A DNA stretch of 64,000 nt, taken from the NCBI GenBank assembly GCA_016871315.1, contig VFZE01000007.1, forward strand, positions 82,360-146,359. The letters are read 5' to 3'. The translations under genes and the position numbers were made by a program. The stretch is from Acidimicrobiia bacterium. GTDB lineage: Bacteria > Acidobacteriota > Terriglobia > Bryobacterales > Bryobacteraceae. The notes beneath the pieces were generated by a model. That model was not told where the DNA came from. It saw only the letters and a list, made by a program, of their open reading frames with translations, and searched no databases. Shown here in pieces: positions 48,287 through 56,993 of this stretch (positions are counted from its first letter, which is position 1; each line of letters starts with the position of its first letter).

Positions 48287-50061
48287 CGCTCGAGGAACTG
48301 GAGCCGAAAGCGCGGGAGATGATCGGGCGCTACGAGCAACCGCGCGCCGCCGCGCTGCCCCTCCTATGGTTGGTGCAGGATAACCTCGGCCACATCTCTT
48401 CGGAAGCCGAGTTCTGGATAGGGAAGCAGTTGGCGATGTCGGTCGCTCACGTCCGCGAGCTGGTTTCCTTTTACACCATGTTCCGTATGAAGCCCGCCGG
48501 CAGGCGCGAGTTGCGCGTTTGCACCAGCCTCCCCTGCCAACTGCGCGGCGCGCGCGATGTCCTGGCAAGAATCGAGACTCATTTCAAGATTCGCCCAGGA
48601 GAAACCACGCCAGACGGCGAGCTCACCCTTTCAGAAGTCGAGTGCCTGTGCGCCTGCGAGTTGGCGCCGATGGCCCAGCTTGATGAACACTTCATCGGGC
48701 CGCTGGACGGCGATACGCTGGGGCTGCTGCTACGGGGAAGCCGGATTCCGGATCCCCAACCCTTCCTTTCCACCGGCGGACCGGTGATCTCTTCCCGCTT
48801 CCGCTACCCCGACGGCGCCTGGTTCGAGACTTATCTCGCCGATGGTGGCTACCAGTCCGCCGGCAAGGCCCTGCTTCACATGACGCCGGACCAGATTATC
48901 GAGCAAGTATCCGCCGCCAACCTTCGCGGCTTGGGTGGCGCCGGCTTCCCCGCCGGCAGAAAGTGGTCCTTCGTTCCCAAGTCCAGCCCTAAGCCCCGCT
49001 ATCTTGTGGTTAATGCCGATGAAGGCGAACCCGGGACGTTCAAGGATCGCTACATTCTGGAACGCGATCCGCACGCGCTGCTGGAAGGGATGCTGATCGC
49101 GGCGCGCGCCATCGGGAGCCACAAGGCCTATGTCTACATTCGCGGCGAGTACATCAGGCCGGCCAGGCGATTTGCACGTGCCGTGGAGGAAGCCTACGCA
49201 AACGGATGGCTGGGCAAGAACATTCAGGGGAGCAGTTTCGACCTCGACGTCGTCATCCATCGCGGAGCCGGAGCCTACATCTGCGGCGAGGAGACGGCTC
49301 TGCTCACTTCTCTTGAAGGCGGCAAGGGCTTTCCCAGACTGAAACCTCCATTCCCGGCCATCTCCGGACTTTTTCAGTCCCCGACCATCGTGAACAACGT
49401 CGAAACGCTCGCCTGCCTTCCCTTCATCCTGCGCCACGGCCCCGAGAGATTCGCCGCGCTTGGTACGCTGCGCCAAGGCGGGACCAGGCTCTTTTCCGTC
49501 GGCGGCCATGTCAGCCGGCCGGGACTCTACGAAGCGCCCGCGGGCGTGTCCTTGCGAGAATTGATCTACAACCACGCTCAAGGCATCCGAAATGGCCAGA
49601 GGCTGAAGGCGGTGATTCCGGGCGGTATTTCCGCGAAAGTGCTTACTGCGGAAGAGATCGACGTTGCCATGGATTTCGACTCCCTGACGGCAGCCGGCAC
49701 AATGGCCGGCTCCGCGGGCGTCATTGTCATGGACGAGAGCACATGCATGCTGGAGGCTCTGCTGGCCGCATCGCGTTTCTTTGCTCACGAATCCTGCGGC
49801 CAGTGCTCACCCTGCCGCGAGGGAACGGGCTGGATCCATCGCATTGTTCGGCGTATCTGGGCAGGGAAGGGAAAGCCGCAGGACCTGGATCATCTGCTTG
49901 CCATCGCGGGCGATATGGAAGGCAAGACGATCTGCGTTTTTGCCGACGCCGCTGCTTGGCCCGTCCAGTCCTACATCACCAAGTTCCGCTCGGAGTTTGA
50001 GGAACATGTTCACACCGGCCGATGCCCAGCCAGCCGGGAGGCCGTGGCATGCCGGCCTTGA
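48283..50061 (+). CDS. nuoEF: Fused NADH-quinone oxidoreductase subunits E and F
   Basis: 592 aa single chain. Residues about 1-150 are NuoE: the [2Fe-2S] ligands are CTSLPC and CLCAC (CX4C ... CX3C). Residues about 165-592 are NuoF: the FMN/NADH loop LRGLGGAGFPAGRKWSF, NADEGEPGTFKDRYIL, the GAGAYICGEETALLTSLEG flavin segment and the [4Fe-4S] N3 ligands in CGQCSPCREGT plus a later Cys. All cofactor residues are retained, so the fusion should work as the NADH entry module. GTG 48283 overlaps the nuoD TGA, and the frame is continuous across the E/F junction (near 48750). Confidence 0.9.
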   Translation: MTLEELEPKAREMIGRYEQPRAAALPLLWLVQDNLGHISSEAEFWIGKQLAMSVAHVRELVSFYTMFRMKPAGRRELRVCTSLPCQLRGARDVLARIETHFKIRPGETTPDGELTLSEVECLCACELAPMAQLDEHFIGPLDGDTLGLLLRGSRIPDPQPFLSTGGPVISSRFRYPDGAWFETYLADGGYQSAGKALLHMTPDQIIEQVSAANLRGLGGAGFPAGRKWSFVPKSSPKPRYLVVNADEGEPGTFKDRYILERDPHALLEGMLIAARAIGSHKAYVYIRGEYIRPARRFARAVEEAYANGWLGKNIQGSSFDLDVVIHRGAGAYICGEETALLTSLEGGKGFPRLKPPFPAISGLFQSPTIVNNVETLACLPFILRHGPERFAALGTLRQGGTRLFSVGGHVSRPGLYEAPAGVSLRELIYNHAQGIRNGQRLKAVIPGGISAKVLTAEEIDVAMDFDSLTAAGTMAGSAGVIVMDESTCMLEALLAASRFFAHESCGQCSPCREGTGWIHRIVRRIWAGKGKPQDLDHLLAIAGDMEGKTICVFADAAAWPVQSYITKFRSEFEEHVHTGRCPASREAVACRP

Positions 50062-51590
50062 CCATCGACGGCCGCCGCATCGACGCGCCTGATGGCTCCA
50101 CCGTCATTCAGGCGGCCGAACAAGCCGGAATTTTCATCGCGCGTTACTGCTATCATCCAGGGCTTTCGATCGCCGGGAACTGCCGCATCTGTCTGGTTGA
50201 AGTGGAGAAGAACCCGAAGCTGCAGATCGCCTGCAATACCCCCGTGATGGAAGGTATGGTGGTGCACACCAACAGCGGCAAGGCCGAGGACGGACGCCGC
50301 GCCGTGCTGGAGTTTCTGCTGGCCAACCATCCGCTCGACTGCCCGGTCTGCGACCAATCCGGGGAATGCGACCTGCAAAACTTCTATATGAACTTCGGGC
50401 TCTATGACCCGCGATTTGAGGAGCAGAAGGTCAAAAAGAAGAAGGCCGTCGCGATCGGCCCTCACGTCATGCTGGATCAGGAGCGCTGCATCCTGTGTTC
50501 CCGCTGCGTGCGATTCACTGACGAGATCACCAAGACCGGCGAGTTCGGCATTTTCAATCGCGGCGACAAGGCCGAGCTGGGGCTCTTTCCCGGCCAGACC
50601 CTCGACAATGCCTATTCAGCCAACGTCATAGACATTTGCCCTGTCGGCGCGCTTACGGAAATGGATTTCCGTTTCAAGGCAAGAGTCTGGTACCTTTCGA
50701 GCGCTCCTTCGGTGTGCAACGGCTGCGCGCAGGGCTGCAATATCGACGTTCATTTCGTTCTCAACCGGCCGCACTTGAATGACGGTGCACGCATCATGCG
50801 TCTGAAGCCGCGCTACAACCCGGATGTCAACCAGTGGTGGATGTGCGACGAGGGCCGCTTCGGCTTCGGCTGGATCGACCGCGGCCGGCTGACGAAGGTG
50901 CTTCATCATGGCGTGCAGTCGGCATGGGACGAGGCCATGGCGGCCATCGCTTCCTCTCTGCCGCAGTTGCGGCTCGGTGTGATCGCCTCAGCCCAGCTCA
51001 CCGTCGAGGAGTTGTTCTTGATTCGAGAGGTCTTTCACGATGCTCAGATTACGGCATCGGTCCCGGAGGCGCCTGGATCGAGTGATGACTTTCTTATCCA
51101 GGCGGACAAGAATCCGAATACACTCGGTGCCGCCTGGCTGGGATTCGCCCAGCGCGACATCGTCCACGATGCACTACAAGGCCGCATCGACGCCCTTTGG
51201 GTGTTCGGCCACGACCTGGCGAAACTCTTCGGAGAGGAAACGCTTCAGGAGCTTTCCAGCAAGCTTCGTCTGTTCGTTTATTCAGGAACCAACGAAAACC
51301 CCACTTCCTCCTCTGCTACATGGGCGCTGCCGGCCGCCGCCTATCTCGAGAAGGAGGGAACTTTCGTGAATTGCCACGGCCGAATCCAGCGCGTTCGACA
51401 GGCCTTCCCGCCGCTGCTAGACTCCCGCGAAGACTGGCGTTTGCTTCTCGACTTGGCCCGCCAGATCAATCGGCCGCGGCACTATCGCAATCCTCAGGAG
51501 ATTTTCCTCGGATTGGCCGCGACCGAAGTGCGGTTCAAGAACCTGAACTACGAAGCCATCGGAACTCAGGGGTTCCCTCTCCATGATTGA
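50049..51590 (+). CDS. nuoG: NADH-quinone oxidoreductase subunit G (short form)
   Basis: 513 aa from ATG 50049, inside the end of nuoEF. Cluster ligands in order: [2Fe-2S] with CYHPG, GNCRICLVEV and a Cys 14 residues further; HPLDCPVCDQSGECDLQ (His/Cys ligands of N5); CILCSRCVRF with a later CP (N6); and CNGCAQGC with a later Cys in WWMCDEGRFG, which suggests cluster N7 is kept. The molybdopterin-like domain is present but shortened: NuoG is commonly 680-900 aa. It ends in frame just past the nuoH start, so it is a natural short form, not a break. Confidence 0.9.
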   Translation: MPALTIDGRRIDAPDGSTVIQAAEQAGIFIARYCYHPGLSIAGNCRICLVEVEKNPKLQIACNTPVMEGMVVHTNSGKAEDGRRAVLEFLLANHPLDCPVCDQSGECDLQNFYMNFGLYDPRFEEQKVKKKKAVAIGPHVMLDQERCILCSRCVRFTDEITKTGEFGIFNRGDKAELGLFPGQTLDNAYSANVIDICPVGALTEMDFRFKARVWYLSSAPSVCNGCAQGCNIDVHFVLNRPHLNDGARIMRLKPRYNPDVNQWWMCDEGRFGFGWIDRGRLTKVLHHGVQSAWDEAMAAIASSLPQLRLGVIASAQLTVEELFLIREVFHDAQITASVPEAPGSSDDFLIQADKNPNTLGAAWLGFAQRDIVHDALQGRIDALWVFGHDLAKLFGEETLQELSSKLRLFVYSGTNENPTSSSATWALPAAAYLEKEGTFVNCHGRIQRVRQAFPPLLDSREDWRLLLDLARQINRPRHYRNPQEIFLGLAATEVRFKNLNYEAIGTQGFPLHD

Positions 51591-52671
51591 CGTCGCCATC
51601 AAGCTCGGCCTCGCCATGGTTGTCTTCTTCGGAGTCTTGAATCTTGCGGGGCTGCACACCTGGATCGAGCGCAAACAGTCGGCCATCATCCAGGACAGGA
51701 TCGGGGCGAATCGCGCCAGCATCTTCGGCTTCAAGCTGCTTGGGTTGTTCCATCCCTTAGCCGACGCGGTCAAGATGTTCACCAAAGAGGACATCATCCC
51801 GGCGCGGGGGGACAAGGTGCTTCATACACTCGCCCCCGCCTTCTCCGTATTCTTCGCGCTCGCCGCCTTCGCCGCCATCCCTTTTGGCGACCGGCTGATG
51901 CTGGGCGGTCGCGTGATCGAGCTCCAGGTCGCTAAGCTTGACGTCGCCCTGCTGTACATATTCGCGATGCTTTCCCTCGGTGTCTACGGTGTGATTCTGG
52001 CCGGATTCGCATCCCGCAACAACTATGCGCTGCTGGGCGGCCTGCGCGCCACCGCGCAGATGATCTCCTACGAAATCGCCCTCGGCATCGCGATCATTGG
52101 ACTCATCCTCGTTTATCAGACTTTGGACTTGCAGGACCTGGTTCGCGCCCAGGGCAAATTGCTCGGAGGATGGATCCCGCTCTGGGGCATCGTAGTGCAG
52201 CCGGTGGCTTTTTTCGTTTTTGTGACCGCGGCCTTGGCGGAAACCAAGAGGATTCCGTTCGACCTTCCCGAGGGTGAGTCGGAAATTATCGGCTATTTTG
52301 TCGAGTACAGCGGCATGAAGTTCGGCATGTTTTTCCTCACCGATTTCCTCGAGACGATCATGGTCGCCTGCCTGGCGGCAACGCTCTTTTTCGGCGGCTG
52401 GCAGGTCCCTTACCTCATGCCCGATGGCTTCCACTTCCCTTGGGGCGGCTCCTTCGCGGTTTCTCACTGGACTTACGTGCTAATGGGCGTCGCCAGTTTC
52501 TCCCTCAAGGTGCTTTTCTTCTGCTGGCTCTTCATGCAGCTTCGATGGACGTTGCCGCGCTTCCGATACGATCAGTTGATGAAACTGGGCTGGCTGGGCC
52601 TCTTTCCGGTGGCCGTGGCCAACGTCGTGGTTACGGCCAGCGTGTTGTACTGGTTGGGAGGGCGGAACTGA
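51583..52671 (+). CDS. nuoH: NADH-quinone oxidoreductase subunit H
   Basis: 362 aa, eight-helix membrane subunit forming the quinone chamber with B and D. Motifs are HTWIERKQSAIIQDRIGANR (entry helix), LADAVKMFTKEDIIP and ETKRIPFDLPEGESEIIGYF (the conserved Glu-rich loop), then VEYSGMKFGMFFLTDF. ATG lies 8 bp inside nuoG. The stop overlaps nuoI. Confidence 0.94.
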   Translation: MIDVAIKLGLAMVVFFGVLNLAGLHTWIERKQSAIIQDRIGANRASIFGFKLLGLFHPLADAVKMFTKEDIIPARGDKVLHTLAPAFSVFFALAAFAAIPFGDRLMLGGRVIELQVAKLDVALLYIFAMLSLGVYGVILAGFASRNNYALLGGLRATAQMISYEIALGIAIIGLILVYQTLDLQDLVRAQGKLLGGWIPLWGIVVQPVAFFVFVTAALAETKRIPFDLPEGESEIIGYFVEYSGMKFGMFFLTDFLETIMVACLAATLFFGGWQVPYLMPDGFHFPWGGSFAVSHWTYVLMGVASFSLKVLFFCWLFMQLRWTLPRFRYDQLMKLGWLGLFPVAVANVVVTASVLYWLGGRN

Positions 52672-53288
52672 TGGCCGTCAAAGTGGTCCGGCGGCGTGAA
52701 CTGACATTCTGGGAGAAGCTGTACATTCCGCAGATCCTCAGCGGCCTCAAGATCACTTCGAAGCATTTCTTCCGGAACCTTTTGCTTCACATTGCGCACC
52801 GGCTGGGGCTGCTGAAACACTTGCGGGCCTCGGTGACTTATCAATACCCGGAAGAGCCACGGCCCCTCATGTCGCGCTTCCGAAGCCGCCACCGGCTCAC
52901 CGTCCGTGACGAGGGCACGCCTCGCTGCGTCGGCTGCATGCTCTGTGAAACCGTCTGTCCTGCCAAGTGCATCACGATCCTGGCCGGCGAACACCCCGAC
53001 CCGAACGTCGAAAAGTATCCGGTCCGCTTCGATATCGACCTCGGCGTGTGCGTCTATTGCGGCTACTGCGTGGAGGTCTGCCCGGAGGACGCCATCCGGA
53101 TGGATTCCGGCATCCTCGACGTGGCCGCATACTCGCGTGAAGAGATGAAGCTGGATATCCACGAGCTGATGAACCCGGCTCTGCGTAAGCCGGTCGGAGA
53201 ATGCAACTTGCCATTCCCGCACCAATGCCGGCTCACGGGCGGGCAAATCAAAGGCAGCTGGGAGGAAGTTGCCAGCGGCCGGCGCTGA
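52671..53288 (+). CDS. nuoI: NADH-quinone oxidoreductase subunit I
   Basis: 205 aa ferredoxin-like subunit with two [4Fe-4S] clusters (N6a, N6b): CVGCMLCETVCP and CVYCGYCVEVCPEDAI. The N-terminal amphipathic part (FWEKLYIPQILSGLKITSKH) lies on the membrane. I set the start at ATG 52671, which shares a base with the nuoH TGA; the longer frame upstream lies inside nuoH. Last gene of the locus. Confidence 0.94.
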   Translation: MAVKVVRRRELTFWEKLYIPQILSGLKITSKHFFRNLLLHIAHRLGLLKHLRASVTYQYPEEPRPLMSRFRSRHRLTVRDEGTPRCVGCMLCETVCPAKCITILAGEHPDPNVEKYPVRFDIDLGVCVYCGYCVEVCPEDAIRMDSGILDVAAYSREEMKLDIHELMNPALRKPVGECNLPFPHQCRLTGGQIKGSWEEVASGRR

Positions 53289-53302
53289 TGCTACCCCCGA
53301 TG

Positions 53303-53316
53303 CCCCGCGCTATACT
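53303..53316. repeat. 14-bp direct repeat flanking the toxin-antitoxin relic, left copy
   Basis: CCCCGCGCTATACT occurs here, just after nuoI, and again at 54008-54021. It includes the -10-like TATACT. The left copy has no gene downstream on the plus strand. Confidence 0.55.
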
Positions 53317-53349
53317 CCGCTCCCGACGGCCCTGCTTCTCGCAAGGAAC

Positions 53350-53753
53350 CTAAGGCGCCACCGGAATCAGCGTTAAACCATTGAGATGCTCAAAATCGCG
53401 ATAGTCCGCGGTTACGAGCGGGAGTTCCCACTGACGGGCGGCGGCGGCCACCCATGCATCGGTTGCTGTGATCGGGCGTCCCGCGGCACGGCTCTCTGAC
53501 ATGACATCGGCCCAGACGACACAAGTACTCTCGTCTGGAAACAGCGTAGTGCAAAGATCAATATGCCTTGTCAATTCCTCGCGGCGCGTCGAGCCCCAGT
53601 GGTTCACCTTGGGCCACAACAGAAGTTCCCGCGAGTCATGAATGAAATGAACCACTGATGACCGGCAACAATTCCGAAGCTCTGCCGGTGGAGAGAATGG
53701 TCCGGCTTAAACAGAAGCGACACGACATTCGTGTCGAGCAGCAGAAGGCTCAT
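53350..53753 (-). pseudogene. vapC: VapC-type PIN toxin with a frameshift
   Basis: ATG 53753 starts MSLLLLDTNVVSLLFKPDHS (first PIN Asp) and runs to HQWFISFMTRG. The expected next segment ELLLWPKVNHW is in the neighbouring frame, which continues with ITATDAWVAAAARQWELPLV and TADYRDF (further acidic residues) to the stop at 53350. A single-base deletion near 53625 explains it. The rest of the PIN domain is well preserved, so the break looks recent. ATG overlaps the antitoxin stop (ATGA). Confidence 0.75.
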
Positions 53754-53926
53754 TTCGGCCGGGTCGGGGATTGACGGCGGATTTCTCGAACCAGCTTGCG
53801 GAACGCATCCACCTCGTCTGGGCTCCCAAGGTCCTTGTAGGGAAGCGAATACACGGGAGGCTTTGCGCCCGGAATAGATACCGTGCGTACTGGCAAGCCT
53901 TTCGGATCGACCACAACTTTGGCCAC
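53750..53926 (-). CDS. Small antitoxin paired with the broken PIN toxin
   Basis: 58 codons from GTG 53926: VAKVVVDPKGLPVRTVSIPG, then AKPPVYSLPYKDLGSPDEVD and AFRKLVREIRRQ to TGA at 53750. Its stop overlaps the toxin ATG as in vapBC operons. A short beta start is followed by a charged helix, which fits an antitoxin, but I cannot name a family. TAAAAT (53933-53938, minus) lies 6 nt before the GTG. The antitoxin looks intact although its toxin is frameshifted. Confidence 0.6.
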   Translation of the reverse strand: MAKVVVDPKGLPVRTVSIPGAKPPVYSLPYKDLGSPDEVDAFRKLVREIRRQSPTRPK

Positions 53927-53932
53927 ATTCGT

Positions 53933-53938
53933 ATTTTA
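53933..53938 (-). promoter_or_regulatory. -10 element of the small antitoxin
   Basis: TAAAAT on the minus strand ends 6 nt before the GTG at 53926. No clear -35. Predicted leaderless. Confidence 0.35.
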
Positions 53939-54007
53939 GCCGAAACGATCGTCGTAGCTCGGAACTCAAAGCTGTGGCTCAGTCCCTGCCACCCGCTACA
54001 GCGATTT

Positions 54008-54021
54008 CCCCGCGCTATACT
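54008..54021. repeat. 14-bp direct repeat flanking the toxin-antitoxin relic, right copy
   Basis: CCCCGCGCTATACT, identical to 53303-53316. Here the TATACT is placed to serve as the -10 of the DUF1385 gene at 54050. Confidence 0.55.
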
Positions 54022-54049
54022 GTTTTTATAGAGGAGGCTGGTCCACTTC

Positions 54050-55045
54050 GTGTCTATTCGTAGATTTCTGCGCATGGCCGCCCACACGCATCTGTTGCCC
54101 GTGCTCGAAAGCGGTGAGGAGACCCTCATCGGCGGCCAAGCCGTCATGGAAGGCGTCATGATGCGCGCCCCGCACAGCTATTGCGTCGCCGTCCGTAAGC
54201 CTTCCGGCGAGATCATTACCGACACGCAGCCGCTGGCCAAGGTCAGTGAACGCTACCCCATCTTTAAATACCCGCTCCTGCGCGGCCTCGGCACTCTCGG
54301 CCAGGCCATGAAGCTCGGCTTCAAGGCGCTTTCCTTTTCCGCCAACATCGCCGCTGAAGCCGAGGAAGAGAAAAACCCCTCCGCCAAACCCAAAAAAGGC
54401 AAGCCCATTTCGGGATGGATGATGGGGCTCAATCTCGCCTTCTCACTCGTATTTTTCTTTTTCCTTTATAAGTACGTCCCGCTCAAGCTCACAACCTGGC
54501 TCGGCGAATACTATCCCGGATTCCAGGGCCGCATCGCCTTCAATCTCACCGACGGCCTCATCCGTATCGCCATCCTCGTCACCGTCGTCTACACAATGTC
54601 GCGCTGGAAAGACATCCGCCGCGTTTTCGAGTACCACGGCGCCGAGCACCGCGTCGTTTTCAATTACGAATCCGGCGAAGAGGTCACCGTCGGCCGCGCG
54701 CAGAGCTACCCCACGTTCCACCCCCGCTGCGGCACCAGCTTCCTGATCGTCGTCATGCTGATCTCGATGATCCTTTACGCCATCGTGCCCGGCGACTCCT
54801 TCGCCGAAAAAATGCTCGCCCGCGTCGTGCTCCTGCCCGTTATCGCCGGCGTCAGCTATGAGATCATCCGCTTCGCCGCCAAACGCCAGGGCAGCCTGCT
54901 GAACGCCTTCACGGCGCCCGGCCTATGGCTCCAGCGCATCACTACCCAGCCCGCCGAGCCGCAGCAGACCGAAGTCGCCATCGTCGCCTTGCAGGGAGCC
55001 ATGGCCCTTGAGGAATCCCAAGGCGGCCAGCTCGTCATCGCCTGA
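54050..55045 (+). CDS. DUF1385 (YqhQ-like) membrane protein
   Basis: 331 aa, about four helices. Family hallmarks are IGGQAVMEGVMMRAPHSYCV near the start and YHGAEHRVVFNYESGEEVTV with HPRCGTSF in the second half. Function unknown; the gene is often found just upstream of prfA and prmC, as here. GAGGAGG (54031-54037) is 12 nt before GTG 54050, so ATG 54074 is less likely. TATACT at 54016 is the probable -10. Confidence 0.9.
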   Translation: MSIRRFLRMAAHTHLLPVLESGEETLIGGQAVMEGVMMRAPHSYCVAVRKPSGEIITDTQPLAKVSERYPIFKYPLLRGLGTLGQAMKLGFKALSFSANIAAEAEEEKNPSAKPKKGKPISGWMMGLNLAFSLVFFFFLYKYVPLKLTTWLGEYYPGFQGRIAFNLTDGLIRIAILVTVVYTMSRWKDIRRVFEYHGAEHRVVFNYESGEEVTVGRAQSYPTFHPRCGTSFLIVVMLISMILYAIVPGDSFAEKMLARVVLLPVIAGVSYEIIRFAAKRQGSLLNAFTAPGLWLQRITTQPAEPQQTEVAIVALQGAMALEESQGGQLVIA

Positions 55046-55057
55046 AATCCCTTCTGC

Positions 55058-56134
55058 ATGCAATACCGCCAGAAACTGGAAGACATCGAGAAGCGCTTCG
55101 AGACCCTCACCGCGCAGATGGCCGACCCGGAAGTCATCGGCCAGGCCGACCTCTATCGCAAAACCGCCAAGACCCGCACCGACTTAGAGGACGTGGTCGG
55201 CAGGTATCGCGACTGGAAAAAAGCCCACGCCGACCTGGATGGTGCCCGCCAGATGATGGAGGACTCAGACCCCGACCTCCGCGCCATGGCCGCCGAGGAT
55301 ATCGCACGCCTCGAGCCGCTCATGGCCGAGCTCGAGCAGGAGATCAAGATCCTCCTCCTGCCCAAGGATCCCAACGACGACAAGAACGTGGTGCTCGAAA
55401 TCCGCGCCGGCACCGGTGGTGATGAAGCCACGCTGTTTGCCGCCGAGATCTTCCGCATGTACTGCCGCTACGCCGAAGCCGAGCGCCTCCGCGTGGAAAT
55501 CACCTCGTCGAGCGAATCCACCGTCGGCGGCCTGAAGGAAGTCATCGCGCTGGTCAGCGGCGACAAGGTATTCAGCAAGCTGAAGTATGAGAGCGGCGTT
55601 CATCGCGTGCAGCGCGTCCCGCAAACGGAGACCCAGGGCCGCATCCACACCTCCGCCATCACCGTCGCCGTGCTGCCGGAAGCGGATGAGGTGGAAATCA
55701 AGCTCGACCCCAAGGATGTCCGTGTCGACACCTTCTGTTCCTCAGGACCCGGCGGCCAGTCCGTCAACACCACTTACTCCGCCGTCCGTCTCACGCACAT
55801 TCCCACGGGCTTGATCGTCAGCTGCCAGGACGAAAAATCGCAGATCAAGAACCGTGCTAAGGCCGAGCGCGTCCTCCGCTCGCGCCTCTATGAAATCGAA
55901 CTCGAAAAGCAGCGCGCCCAGATCGGCGCCGAGCGACGCTCCATGGTCGGCTCCGGCGACCGCAGCGAGAAAATCCGCACCTACAATTTCCCCCAGAACC
56001 GCGTCACCGATCACCGCATCGGCCTCACTCTCCACCAGCTCGATCAGGTGATCGAAGGCAGAATCAACCCGCTGATCGATGCGCTCACCACCCACTATCA
56101 AACCGAGCGCCTCAAACAGCAAGACGCCGCCTGA
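55058..56134 (+). CDS. prfA: Peptide chain release factor 1
   Basis: Recognises UAA and UAG and triggers peptide release. 358 aa, full length. The catalytic GGQ loop is [20 protein letters not shown] near residue 230. The domain-1 coiled coil and [18 protein letters not shown] precede it, and the C-terminus [19 protein letters not shown] motif reads [20 protein letters not shown]. The stop lies in the left end of the dispersed repeat at 56131. Followed by prmC, whose product methylates the GGQ glutamine. Confidence 0.96.
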   Translation: MQYRQKLEDIEKRFETLTAQMADPEVIGQADLYRKTAKTRTDLEDVVGRYRDWKKAHADLDGARQMMEDSDPDLRAMAAEDIARLEPLMAELEQEIKILLLPKDPNDDKNVVLEIRAGTGGDEATLFAAEIFRMYCRYAEAERLRVEITSSSESTVGGLKEVIALVSGDKVFSKLKYESGVHRVQRVPQTETQGRIHTSAITVAVLPEADEVEIKLDPKDVRVDTFCSSGPGGQSVNTTYSAVRLTHIPTGLIVSCQDEKSQIKNRAKAERVLRSRLYEIELEKQRAQIGAERRSMVGSGDRSEKIRTYNFPQNRVTDHRIGLTLHQLDQVIEGRINPLIDALTTHYQTERLKQQDAA

Positions 56135-56155
56135 GCCGCGACCACAGGGAGCGGT
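56131..56155. repeat. Dispersed 25-bp repeat, copy 2
   Basis: 23 of 25 positions equal 5520-5544. Here it fills the prfA-prmC gap completely: its TGA is the prfA stop and its GGGAG (56147-56151) is the ribosome site for ATG 56157. Confidence 0.6.
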
Positions 56156-56156
56156 C

Positions 56157-56987
56157 ATGCAGCTGAAATCAGCCCTCCTCCAAGCCACACAGCTCCTCGA
56201 ACAAGGCGCCATCGCCTCCCCCCGCCTCACCGCCGAACTTCTCCTCTGCCACGCCCTCAGCCGCGACCGTGCATGGCTCCACGCCCATTCCGATGAGCCG
56301 CTGTCGGAGGTCGCCTGGATTCATTTCGGCCGCTATCTCCACGAGCGTCTCAACGGCAAACCCCTCCAGCACATCACGCACCGCCAGGAATTCTACGGCC
56401 GCCAGTTCCGCGTCACCCCCGACGTCCTCATCCCGCGTCCGGAAACCGAGCACGTCATTGAGGTGGCCCTCCGCCGCGCCCCCAACGCCAGGCGCGCCAT
56501 CGACATCGGCTGCGGCTCCGGCGCACTCGCCGTCACATGGGCACTGGAAACCACTGCAAAAGTCTTCGCCACCGACATTTCTCTTCCCGCCCTCACTATC
56601 GCCCGCGAAAACGCCCAAGCCCTCCACGCCCCCGTACACTTCCTCGCCACCCACCTCGCCTCCGCTCTCCAACCCGCCTCCTTCGACCTCGTCCTCTCCA
56701 ACCCCCCCTACATCCCCGACACCGAACGCGAATCGCTTCAGCGCGAAGTCCGCGACCACGAACCCCCTGTCGCTCTCTACGGCGGCCCCACCGGCGTCGA
56801 AATCTATCAGCCGCTCATAGCCGACGCCGCGCGTATCCTCCGCCCCGGCGGTTCACTCGTCATGGAAATCGGCTACCAAGCGCAGGAACGCGTCCGCGCC
56901 ATGCTCGATCCTCATTTCACCGGCTTTGAAGTCGATCACGACCTCGCCGGCTGGCCACGCGTCGTTTCCGCCTGCTACTCTCCTTAG
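56157..56987 (+). CDS. prmC: Release factor glutamine methyltransferase
   Basis: SAM-dependent enzyme that N5-methylates the Gln of the GGQ motif in release factors. 276 aa from ATG 56157, with GGGAG 5 nt upstream. The N-terminal helical domain (LLQATQLLEQGAIASPRLTA) is followed by the FYGRQFRVTPDVLIPRPETE junction, the SAM loop DIGCGSGALAVTWAL near residue 117 and the catalytic LSNPPYIPDTE near 180. Directly downstream of its substrate gene prfA. Confidence 0.94.
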   Translation: MQLKSALLQATQLLEQGAIASPRLTAELLLCHALSRDRAWLHAHSDEPLSEVAWIHFGRYLHERLNGKPLQHITHRQEFYGRQFRVTPDVLIPRPETEHVIEVALRRAPNARRAIDIGCGSGALAVTWALETTAKVFATDISLPALTIARENAQALHAPVHFLATHLASALQPASFDLVLSNPPYIPDTERESLQREVRDHEPPVALYGGPTGVEIYQPLIADAARILRPGGSLVMEIGYQAQERVRAMLDPHFTGFEVDHDLAGWPRVVSACYSP

Positions 56988-56993
56988 CTAAGG

